From positions 30,674,258 through 30,738,257 of the forward strand of contig CM119263.1 in the NCBI GenBank assembly GCA_051294375.1: a stretch of DNA of 64,000 bases, written 5' to 3'. The notes below the pieces were generated by a model. It saw only the letters and a program-made list of their open reading frames with translations. It ran no database searches and had not been told where the DNA came from. Shown one piece after another: positions 44,385 to 55,165 of the stretch. Positions within the stretch are counted from its first letter, which is position 1, and each line of letters begins with the position of its first letter. This DNA is from Paraspadella gotoi. Taxonomy: Eukaryota > Chaetognatha. The position numbers and the translations under genes are program-made.

Positions 44385-44426
44385 AACGCTGATGAAGGCT
44401 TGAAATGAAGCCGAAACATGTCTGTT
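44385..44426 (+). ncRNA. Hammerhead ribozyme motif 3
   Basis: CTGATGA at 44389-44395, an extra A, stem II GGCTT/AAGCC with a GAAATG-type loop, GAAA at 44413-44416, then CATGTC. Helix I pairs AACG with TGTT. The tail AATAAAATAAAATCGTTGTC matches the tails of the other copies. Stem II and helix I differ in sequence from the other copies but keep pairing. Confidence 0.7.
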
Positions 44427-44622
44427 TTACAATAAAATAAAATCGTTGTCAAAACTAAACACAAACTGTCTCTGATTAAGGAGTACATGGCTTATATTGT
44501 TTGGGGAACAGTATCATTAATTACAATATATTTATAGTAATATCCTTATAAAATCATAAATTTTCAAAATAATTTTTTTTAAATTTTTATTAAATATTCT
44601 GATTCTTCATAAAAATTTAGAT

Positions 44623-45313
44623 TGAAGAGGCTGGTTTTACAGGGCGCCACACCCGCAGCAGTGTCACCTCGTGTCGACAGCAAGACAGCATGTTCAATGT
44701 TCATGTAGTCCAGAGCTTTGGATCTGGCAGCAGGCCTTAGTCTACAGGCGGGTTACCCGGTCCATCCCACTTTCTTCATGACAACCTAAGGGCTCGAACC
44801 AGGGACGCACATTGAGATGGTCCACTGAGCCACTGAGGCGCTGCGATGGAAAAAGCTTTAATCTATCAGCCACCCCCAGGACTCTCACTATTACATATGA
44901 GAGTATGAATCAGGGGATGAAGGGCATGTCTCTCCGCTGAACCTCTCTTCATTCTGGTAACCCTTGCATTGAGTGGTAGCTGTGTAGCTTAAACCACATC
45001 AAGGGCAGAGGAGTATTATCATGCCTGGTTTGCGTGTTCAGGATCACGTCGGGCTCACCATTGAAGAGGCTGGTTTTATCCACAGCGGTGTCACCTCGTG
45101 GCAGCATGTTCAATTGTTCATGTAGTCCAGAGCTTTGGATCTGGTAGTTGGCCTAAGCCTACAAGTGGGTTACCCGGTCCATCCCACTTTCTATATGACA
45201 ACCTCAGGGCTCGAACCAGGGACACACATTGGGATGGTGCATTAGTCCACTGAGCCACTGAGGCGCTGAGATGGAAACAGCTTTAATCTATCTGTGATGA
45301 TAGGACCACCAGA
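44623..45313 (-). mobile_element. TRIM-like element, family B copy 2
   Basis: Target duplication AGAT lies at 44619-44622 and 45314-45317. The right repeat (45062-45313) is the upstream one on the minus strand; the left repeat (44623 to about 44868) has lost its end. Pol III A box TGGCTCAGTGG is the complement of 45247-45257 and B box GGTTCGAGCCC of 45207-45217. The centre starts with TGGTGAGCCCGAC one base after the repeat. Confidence 0.8.
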
Positions 45314-45333
45314 AGATCAAAAATATAAAATAT

Positions 45334-45792
45334 TATGGTGGACTAAAATTCACCAACCGTTCATCAGCGGCCATTGGTCCCGGAGGCAAGTCATTCGCCT
45401 CCCAACCCAAAGGTCCGGGGTTCTAGCCCGGTGGTCGCCTTGCAGCTAAGAGAAACGGGGCGCTTAACCCGCCTGTAACACAGTGTTACAGCCTGATCCA
45501 AAGCTCAGGGACTGCTTATATTGAACGGTTCTGTCACTAACACATAACAATTATTACAGTATCTTCATTGGTGAGCCCGACTTCCGCAACAACAGCAACA
45601 ACAACACTTTCAGGCGACATGCCTCAACCTGGCGATGCACTTTCCGCCAACTTCACATCAGGCAACATGCCTCAACTTGGTGATGAACTTTCCACCAGCA
45701 ATAATTTACTGAACAGCCTGATCCGAAGCTCAGGGACTGCTTATATTGAACGGTTCTGTCACTAATACATAATAATTATTACTGTCTCTTCA
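45334..45792 (+). mobile_element. TRIM-like element, family A copy 4 (internally deleted)
   Basis: Target duplication ATAT lies at 45330-45333 and 45793-45796. It has a full 5' repeat (45334-45563), TGGTGAGCCCGACTTCC, part of the centre, and only the last ~80 bp of the 3' repeat. It lies 20 bp from the family B element on its left. Confidence 0.8.
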
Positions 45793-45796
45793 ATAT

Positions 45797-46539
45797 GTTA
45801 TTAAATATTTCAATGTCCTCAGCATCAAAAATGGAAAAAAAAGATCAAACTCTCCACTTTTTCACATTTTGTAGTAGAAACTATTATATAATGAAACGTT
45901 TTGGTCATTTTTTGCAGTTTTAACCTTAAAATATCATGTAACATATTTTACGAAAGTTTTTCATTTTTTTCCAGTGAATCCCAAGCTGTTCTTAAAATTA
46001 AAAAAATATGATTTATAAATTTTATGATTTTATAAGGATATAATTATAAATAAAATTTAATTAATATGTGATTTTATTCGAATACCACAAGGTTGATTCA
46101 GTACAATCATCATCAACAAACAAACATAGACTGTCTGTGCAAACGAAAAACATAATAAAATTAAAAAAAACAGTTAATTAAATAAAATTAATTAATTAAT
46201 TCTTATGTTGTAAAAAACAGAACAAGTTTCTGAAGAACAGTATTTTTCATTGAGTAGATCTTTGAGATAAAGGTTTTCTTACGATTATTAAAAATTGTAG
46301 AAGGGTCGTGGTATCCAAACATACTCCTAAGTTCTCTCATACTTTGGTATTTTAACAACTATATATAAGCTAATCAATTACTTTACATACTACACACTCA
46401 CTCAGTGATGACAAATTTTATATTAATATATAACCCCGGATATATTAACAGGGGGGCATGCGGCCACTTGAGCGAGTGAAATCAAAATGGAATTAAATAC
46501 ATTATTAATCATTGAGAAAAACAAACCTAAATTAAAAAC
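45797..46539. other. AT-rich non-coding stretch
   Basis: No gene. A GC-richer ACAGGGGGGCATGCGGCCAC patch lies at about 46449-46468. Confidence 0.35.
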
Positions 46540-46727
46540 TGATTTTATTCTGCCAATTCAAATCATCTGTAATGCATCAATAACTCTACCGGTCACGCCT
46601 TCCCTGCGATGTCAATATCCAAGTGTCTTCACCTTTGGCTACTCCTCCTTAGGACCGTGACACTCCAGTTGTCACGCCCTTTGTCACGCTGTGGCCAACC
46701 TCCGGGTCGTGCCACATAAATAATATT
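46540..46727 (-). repeat. LTR-like repeat R, copy 2
   Basis: On the minus strand it starts TGTGGCACGACCCGGAGG and reads to CAGAATAAAATCAG, with a polyadenylation-like AATAAA. It shares ordered words with 9140-9300. Possible solo LTR. Confidence 0.45.
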
Positions 46728-47258
46728 TTACCTGAATTTAATTTTTTTTTCCAAAATTTTTTTTAAAAAATAATTTTTATTAGAAAAAATTATTTTATAA
46801 ATAAAAAACGAAAATGTCTTTGTTATGTTTTATATTTATTACTTATTAACCTTTATTACTAAATATTATAAAGGTTTATTTAATAAAACTTCAAGGTTAA
46901 GAAAAGTAAACTTACTTGCCATGTTTAATATGAGAAAGAGTTAGTGTTAAACCAAATAACAAAAAATTTACCAATAAATAGATTAATAAGTTTAATTAAA
47001 TTTAATCATATAATAATAATATTATTATTAATAATATCAATAATAATGATAAAATAAATATTAATAATAATTGGAATTTAATACTATTTAAAAATTTGTA
47101 CTAAAATTATCAAAAATATTAATTAAAATTGATTTTATCTTAAAAGTTCCTATAAATTCTTAAGTTCAAACACCGCTGAAAAGGCGATTGTACTCTATCA
47201 TTTGGTTTTTTTGTTTTTTTGTTTGTTTTTATGATTCCAAAATATAAAGCAGACAAAG
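46728..47258. other. AT-rich non-coding stretch
   Basis: ATTATTAATA-rich sequence with nothing recognisable. Confidence 0.35.
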
Positions 47259-47473
47259 AACAAGTTTGAGCAAACAATGTCGGATCTCCTACGATAATTA
47301 TAATTAATTATATTAATTAATTAGATAATTTTAATATTTAATAATTAATTATAAATTTATATTCAGCTTATCATCATCGATGTCCTTAAAATTGGGTCAG
47401 GACAGTTATTAAAATGTTTTGTTTACATTTTATCAAAACAAACAAATATCCTCTATTTTATTTTATGTCTCCT

Positions 47474-47504
<31 letters not shown>

Positions 47505-48736
47505 ATGCAATTGCGACGATTGCTTTTAAATTTTTTTAACTTGCATCATTTTTTCTGCTGCATAACTTGCATAATTTTTTTAAATTGCATCACTTTTTCT
47601 CATTAATTAATTATTAATTAATTAAAACATTTATTAGTAATCATTAATAATAAAGATTCAAGTAATGTGACTTATGTTTTTTCCATTTAAACTCATTTCC
47701 ACTTGCACAATTCCATCAAAACTTTATATCTGGCTTCTTCTCACACTTTCCTACGGCTCACAAATTTCATCTCAATCTATCAAGGGTTAAAATAAATAAA
47801 AAGATTCAAGTAAATGTGACTCATTTCTACTTGTACGTTTCCACCGAAACTTTATATCAAGCTTCGTCACACATTTTCCTACCCACACAAAATTTTAACT
47901 CAATCAATCCATCCAATCATGATTAATTAGAGTATTTATTGGTTAAAATAATTAAAAAGATTTTAGTAAATGGGACTTATGGTTTTTCATTTAAACTTTT
48001 TCACTCTTACGATCCCATCGAAACTTTATATCCAGCTTTATCACACACTTTCCTACCACACACAAAATTTTATTCCGATTCACCAGCCAATCACAGTTAT
48101 TGGAACTTTTTGCTAAGGTGGGATGGATGGACGGATTGATTGACTGATTAATTAATTATTGATTAATTGACTAATTGATTAATTAACTGATTAATTATTT
48201 GATTTATTATTACATCCTGCATATACTTAATATAAAAGAAAAAGAAGCATAATCAATTAGTGAAACAGGTTTTTGTTTTTTTCCATTTAAACTCATTTCC
48301 ACTCAAACGATTCCATCGAAACTTGATTTCCTGTTCAATCACACACTTTCCTACCCACATATAAAATTCCAGGCCAATCGCTCCATCCACTCATGAGCAA
48401 TTGGTGTTCAAATAGTGAAATATATTTTTTTTGTTTTTTCCATTTAAACTCATTTCCATTCGGACGATTCCATCGAAACTTTATACCAAAGCTCAATCAC
48501 ACACTTTCCTACCCACACACAAATTTTTATTCAAATCCATCCATCCAATCACAAGTAATTGGTGTTTTTTGCTAAGGTGGGACAGACGACGGAGGACGGA
48601 CACGCAAATTTTTTTGCATAATTTATCATAATTCGATGTTCTGACATGATATAAGTTCGTGCCCGACAATATTGAGGGCGGCGACGGACCGACAAAGTGG
48701 ATTATAGAGTTGGATCCTGCTGATAACAGATCCGAC
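47259..48736 (+). mobile_element. Helentron/DINE-like element H10, full length
   Basis: 5' end AACAAGTTTGAGCAAACAAT then GTCGGATCTCCTACGATAAT; TC microsatellite (47474-47500); short ACTTGCATCA repeats; five modules; GACGG tract; GCATAATTTATCATAATTCG; 3' hairpin GTTGGATCCTGC...CAGATCCGAC ending at 48736. It is the clearest full copy in forward orientation. Confidence 0.7.
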
Positions 48737-50500
48737 TAAAAACCAAATAGAAGAAGTCGTTAAAAGAGATCCAGTGTGGTTATTGATTTTTGGTTGATCT
48801 ACACACATGGCTACAACAATGGCTTTACCGTATTTTCACGTTTAGAACGCTTCGCGGTCTATGCGAAATATCTTTTGAATTTCACGCCGTGATATCGGCG
48901 TTTAGGCGTCGTTCGTCCCTTGTAAATCTCTTTATCTCATCTCTTTATGAAAATACGCTGAATGACGAGGAAATTGATTATTAAAGAGTGGAGAAGAAAG
49001 TTGGAAAATGCTCTTCGATGCCCCCCTTCCGTCTGATGGAGCAGCGAATCTTTTCTCGCTCTTTCTCATCTCTTGGCTGGATGACTCAGTCAGGATCGGA
49101 TGACAACAAAAACGACGATAATTTGAAACAATGGATTAATTGCTTAGGGTTTCGGTTAGGGATAAGGTTAGATTAGAGGATAGATATTAGGGTTAGGGAT
49201 TAGGTTAGGGATTAGAGTTGTCTTTCCCTACACTACTTTTAAACAAAAAAATTCTGGCTTGCTGGGTGACTCATTGGACAGGATCGAGATCGACAGAAAC
49301 GACGACGATAATTTGAACGATGGAGGAAGCAGTTGCGACGGTGCACGAGGGATGATGCGAGCGTATGGAAGCAGCAAAAGATATGAGCTTTTTGCGTGTG
49401 TTTTAGGAGCCGCAGCAAGGGGGCATCGATGGAAATAAGTGCCAATTGAATTTAAAAATCTTAAATATATTATCTTAAATTAATGATCGCAAATCTTGAA
49501 ATGACGATGTGAGGATCGTAAAATGACAATTGTGAAGTGACAATTTTGAAGTGACGATTGTGAAGTGATCATTGTAAAATGACCATTGTGAAGTGACGAT
49601 TTGAAGTGACCATTGTGAAGTCACAATCGTGAAGTTTGAATTCACAATATTGAACGCACATTCATAAATTAACGATTTTTAATTGACATTAATTTTGCTG
49701 GCAAGATGATCCTAAATACTTTGTTATTTATTACCTTTTTGTTCTCTTACATATTCTGTTATTATTTTATTACTTTTATAATTTACATTTATAACATTTC
49801 CTTTTTTTCTGCTTTGCTTATTCTTTTAATTCTTATGAGGCCCGAGATCGCGCTAAATCGCTATTACCGATTTAAAGCTTCGTACTACGCGTAGTTCAAA
49901 TCCTTTCTGGATCAAAACGAGTTCGATTTTAAGCGCGATTTTCGCGATCGTTTTTTTGCTATAACTTAGAACGGATTATCCGATTTTGATGAAATGTTGC
50001 ATGTAGATAACATTTTTTTGAATTTCATATCGATCGGCACCAAATTCATTTAAAAATACTAAATAGTTTAGAAACGATGCTCATCCCAAGTAGAATGAGA
50101 TTTCTTATAACTAAATTGCAAATCATCTGAAAAAAGATAATGCCCAAATTTTAACAAGAGACAGTGCTCAAACAATTGACTAAAAACTGATGACAGAGTT
50201 ATTCCTTCGGCAATTAGAGACTGTACAAAGATCACCATTGTAATCTTCACTATTGGAATAATTAGTCCATCTAAAAAGTCTGAACAAACATAGCCGTGTT
50301 GAATTAATAACTGTTAATTAGACATTAATATGTTAGTTCGTGGCAGAGTAGCGTCAGCTACTTTAATTGTATCATCGCAGAGGAATCAAGACTCCAGAAT
50401 CGAAATAGGATCGGCGACTCGAAGTAGAATGAAACATTCTCGTTGGCCAATGAACAAATGGCACCAGCCAATGAACAAATGGCCGAGGAATTTTACCTCC
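48737..50500. other. Unassigned repeat-rich sequence before the LINE fragment
   Basis: It holds a block with AACGCTTCGCGGTCTATGCG, degenerate TTAGGG-like words (49145-49218), and a ~14 bp minisatellite (49482-49665, unit near ATTGTGAAGTGAC). It also holds a TATA-like GATATAAAAGG with CCAAT words (50430-50515). Everything recurs in copy 2 at 52460-54240. No gene. Confidence 0.5.
49482..49665. repeat. Minisatellite, ~14 bp unit (copy 1)
   Basis: About twelve variants of TGACxATTGTGAAG. The same array is at about 53218-53395 in the duplicate block. Confidence 0.65.
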
Positions 50501-50519
50501 GATCTGATATAAAAGGAAA

Positions 50520-51443
50520 CCCAAATCTGTATTGATTCACTCTGCCCAAAATATTGACACCGTCTTGTTTTATGGTCTTAATTCTGAAGAAATTAAAATC
50601 TACTTGATTTCGCCTTGAATCACCTTGTTCACTTACTAAATTGGTATGAACAATGTCACAAAAATATCGTTCAATACTAAAAATATGATTATTGTCATCA
50701 CATGTTTTCTTCGCCATGTATTAGGGAATCAACGGGAACAGTAATTTTGTCTAATTCTAAAGATAACGTTGTTTCATATGATTTTAAATCTTCTAATTTA
50801 AGTATTTTCCAGTTAAACAAATGGAGTTGTGCTTAAAGGACTAACCTTATTGCTTTTAGCTTAACTAATATGTTTAATGATACTGGATAATGATCAGAAA
50901 CATTATCACCGTCATAATGAATTTTTACATTATTGATTAAAGGTGATAAACTTTTAACAAAGAATATCCCATCATTCTTGTCCACATAGTTAAAGGATCA
51001 AAACTAGGCATATTATCAAAGCATGATACAAGATTTAAGGAAGATATGATAGATCTTAGTATTTTTGTAAATGGGTGGCGTAAGTCAAAAAAATTGCAGT
51101 TCATATCCATAAATAAAATTATTTTACAGTTTATATTATCATTAACAATGTATTCAACAAAACATAGCGTATCTCTATAGTCCATCTCTTTTTCTAACCT
51201 ATTTTTCATATCGAAAAATGGTTCATAGGTATTAATAAACAACAGATTACAATCTTTATCATCTACTTGCAAGACTGAAACGCGCTTATGATTATACTCG
51301 AACGAGGTTTTATTACTTCTGAAAATTTTTTTGGCCACAAAAAATCTGTTCCCACATAAGGTTTACCTCTATGTATTTTAGAGTCGATGTCCATTCCAGA
51401 TGTACCGTAGCCTTCATATTTAGAATGAATAGATCGCAGTTTG
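50520..51443 (-). pseudogene. LINE endonuclease fragment (copy 1, frameshifted)
   Basis: Same sequence as 54287-55165 but split into shorter frames (50937-51338, 50493-50717) by single-base differences, and cut by the N gap at its N-terminal side. Domain description is given with the longer copy. Confidence 0.7.
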
Positions 51444-51468
51444 NNNNNNNNNNNNNNNNNNNNNNNNN
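51444..51468. other. Assembly gap (25 N)
   Basis: It sits exactly between the two copies of the duplicated block. Confidence 0.95.
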
Positions 51469-54400
51469 CCAGCTTTATCACACACTTTCCTAACCACACA
51501 CAAAATTTTATTCCGATTCAACCAGCCAATCACGAGTTATTGAAACTTTTTGCTAAGGTGGGATGGATGGACGGATTGATTGACTGATTAATTAATTATT
51601 GATTAATTGACTAATTGATTAATTAACTGATTAATTATTTGATTTATTATTACATCATGCATATACATTTAATATAAAAGGAAAAAGAAGCATAATCAAT
51701 TAGTGAAACAGGTTTTTTGTTTTTTCCATTTAAACTCATTTCCACTCAAACGATTCCATCGAAACTTGTTTTCCTGTTCAATCACACACTTTCCTACCCA
51801 AATACAATATTCCAGGTCAATCGCCCCATCCACTCATGAGCAATTAATTAGGCAATTAGTTAATTAATTTGATTGATTGACTGATTAATGAATTATTAAT
51901 TAATTAATTGACTAATTGATTAATTAACTGATTAATTATTTGATTTATTAATACATCCTGCATATACATTTAATATAAAAGGGAAAAAAAGCATAATCAA
52001 TTAGTGAAACAGGTTTTTGTTTTTTCCATTTAAACTCATTTCCACTCAAACGATTCCATCGAAACTTGATTTCCTGTTCAATCACACACTTTCCTACCCA
52101 CATATAAAATTCCAGGCCAATCGCTCCATCTACTCATGAGCAATTGGTGTTCAAATAGTGAATTTTTTTTTTTTTTCCATTTAAACTCATTTCCATTCGG
52201 ACGATTCCATCGAAACTTTATACCAAGCTCAATCACACACTTCCCTACCCACACACAAATTTTTATTCAAATCCATCCATCCAATCACAAGTAATTGGTG
52301 TTTTTTGCTAAGGTGGGACAGACGAACGAATTTTTTTGCATAATTTATCATAATTCGATGTTCTGACATGATATAAGTTCGTGCCCGACAATATTGAGGG
52401 GGCGGACCGACAAAGTGGATTATAGAGTCGGGATCTGCTGATAAACAGATCCGACTAAATACCAAATAGAAGAAGTCGTTAAAAGAGATCCAGTGTGGTT
52501 ATTGATTTTTGGTTGATCTACAATCAACATGGCTTTACCGTATTTTCACGTTTTAGAACGCTTCGCGGTCTATGCGAAATATCTTTTGAATTTCACGCCC
52601 GTGATATCGGCGTTTCAGGCGTCGTTCGTCCCTTGTAAATCTCTTTATCTCATCTCTTTATGAAAATACGCTGAATGACGAGGAAATTGATTATTAAAGA
52701 GTGGAGAAGAAAGTTGGAAAAATGCTCTTCGATGCCCCCTTCCGTCTGATGGAGCAGCGAATCTTTCTCGCTCTTTCTCTCTCTTGGCTGGATGACTCAG
52801 TCAGGATCTGGGATCAAAAAAACGACGATAATTTGAACAATGGATTAATTGCTTAGGGTTTCGGTTAGGGATAAGGTTAGATTAGAGGATAGATATTAGG
52901 GTTAGGGATTAGGTTAGGGATTAGAGTTGTCTTTCCCTACACTACTTTTACAACAAAAAAATTCTGGCTTGCTGGGTGACTCATTGGACAGGATCGAGAT
53001 CGACAGAAACGACGACGATAATTTGAACGATGGAGGAAGCAGTTGCGACGGTGAGAGCGACGACGAAGGGAGTGATGCATGAAGCGACTATGGAAGCAGC
53101 AAAAGATATGAGCTTTGTGCGTGTGTTTTAGGAGCCGCAGCAAGGGGGCATCGATGGAAATAAGTGCCAATTGAATTTAAAATCTTAAATATATTATCTT
53201 AAATTAATGATCGCAAATCTTGAAATGACGATGTGAGGATCGTAAAATGACAATTGTGAAGTGACAATTTTGAAGTGACGATTGTGAAGTGATCATTGTA
53301 AAATGACCATTGTGAAGTGACGATTTGAAGTGACCATTGTGAAGTCACAATCGTGAAGTTTGAATTCACAATATTGAATGCACATTCATAAATTAACGAT
53401 TTTTAATTGACATTAATTTTGCTGGCAAGATGATCTAAATATTTTGTATTTATTACCTTTTTGTTCTCTTACATATTCTGTTATTATTGTATTACTTTTA
53501 TAATTTACATTTATAACATTTCCTTTTTTTCTGGCTTTGCTTATTCTTTTAATTCTTATGAGGCCCGGATCGCGCTAAATCGCTATTACCGATTTAAAGC
53601 TTAGTACTACGCGTAGTTCAAATCCTTTCTGGATCAAAACGAGTTCGATTTTAAGCGCGATTTTCGCGATCGTTTTTTTGCTATAACTTTAGAACGGATT
53701 ATCCGATTTTGATGAAATGTTGCATGTAGATAACATTTTGAATTTCATATCGATCGGCACCAAATTCATTTAAAAATACTAAATAGTTTAGAAACGATGC
53801 TCATCCCCAAGTAGAATGAGATTTCTTATAACTAAATTGCAAATCATCTGAAAAAAGATAATGCCCGAATTTTAACAAGAGACAGTGCTCAAACAATTGA
53901 CTAAAAAGACAGAGTTATTCCTCGGCAATTAGAGACTGTACAAAGATCACCATTGTAATCCTTCACTATTGGAATAATTAGTCCATCTAAAAAGTCTGAA
54001 CAAACATAGCCGTGTTGAATTAAATAACTTGTGAATATGAATTAATTAATTAGTTCGTGGCAGAGTAGCGTCAGCTACTTTAATTGTATCATCGCAGAGG
54101 AATCAAGACTCCAGAATCGAAATAGGATCGGCGACTCGGAAGTAGAATGAAACATTCTCGTTGGCCAATGAACAAATGGCACCAGCCAATGAACAAATGG
54201 CCGAGGAATTTTACCTCCGATCCGATATAAAAGGAACCCAAATCTGTATTGATTCACTCTGCCCAAAATATTGACACCGTTTTGTTTTATGGTCTTAATT
54301 CTGAAGAAATAAAATCTACTTGATTTCGCCTTGAATCACCTTGTTCACTTACTAAATTGGTATGAACAATGTCACAAAAATATCGTTCAATACTAAAAAT

Positions 54401-55160
54401 ATGATTATTGTCATCACATGTTTTTTCGCCATGTATTAGGGAATCAACAGGAACAGTAATTTTGTCTAATTCTAAAGATAACGTTGTTTCATATGATTTT
54501 AAATCTTCTAATTTAAGTATTTTCCAGTTAACAAATGGAGTTGTGCTTAAAGGACTAACCTTATTGCTTTTAAGCTTAACTAATATGTTTAATGATACTG
54601 GATAATGATCAGAAACATTATTACCGTCATAACGAATTTTTACATTATTGATTAAAGGTGATAAACTTTTAACAAAGAATATCCCATCAATTCTTGTCCA
54701 CATAGTTAAAGGATCAAAACTAGGCATATTATCAAAGCATGATACAAGATTTAAGGAAGATATGATAGATCTTAGTATTTTTGTAAATGGGTGGCGTAAG
54801 TCAAAAAAATTGCAGTTCATATCCATAAATAAAATTATTTTACAGTTTCTATTATCATTAACAATGTATTCAACAAAACATAGCGTATCTCTATAGTCCA
54901 TCTCTTTTTCTAACCTATTTTTCATATCGAAAAATGGTTCATAGATATTAATAAACAACAGATTGCAATCTTTATCATCTACTTGCAAGACTGAAACGCG
55001 CTTATGATTATACTCGAACCGAGGTTTTATTACTTCTGAAAATTTTTTTGGCCACAAAAAACCTGTTCCCACATAAGGTTTACCTCTATGTATTTTAGAG
55101 TCGATGTCCATTTCAGATGTACCGTAGCCTTCATATTTAGAATGAATAGATCGCAGTTTG
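51469..55160. repeat. 3.7 kb block duplicated across an N gap (copy 2)
   Basis: See copy 1. It includes H11 (51469-52456, 3' hairpin GTCGGGATCTGCTGATAAAC near 52430), with an extra module around 51840-52015 absent from copy 1, the 52460-54240 unassigned part, and the LINE fragment. Confidence 0.9.
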
Positions 55161-55165
55161 TTCAC
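54287..55165 (-). pseudogene. LINE (non-LTR retrotransposon) endonuclease domain fragment
   Basis: About 292 residues with the layout of an APE-type endonuclease of a LINE: RGKPYVGTGFLWPKKF (GG..i.w-like), LLFINIYEPFFDMKNRLEKE (N.Y.P), KIILFMDMNCNFFDLRHPF (in place of GDFN), SFDPLTMWTRIDGIFF (tWtR..) and NNVSDHYPVSLNI (the SDH motif with catalytic His). The N-terminal Asn/Glu-containing strands are missing and the frame ends before reverse transcriptase. GDFN reads MDMN, so activity is doubtful. The fragment lies next to LTR-like sequence and may be a 5'-cut, 3'-cut insertion. Confidence 0.75.

Larger units (their letters stand above)
48032..51443. repeat. 3.4 kb block duplicated across an N gap (copy 1)
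   Basis: It matches 51469-55160 almost base for base apart from small indels and one ~175 bp module difference. Copy 1 ends AGATCGCAGTTTG at the gap, and copy 2 starts CCAGCTTTATCAC immediately after it, exactly where copy 1 starts. Confidence 0.9.

Noticed and set aside
49239-49445. 68-codon minus frame, repeated at 52937-53170
   Set aside because: Differs by frameshifts between the two block copies and has no domain; no sign of coding constraint.
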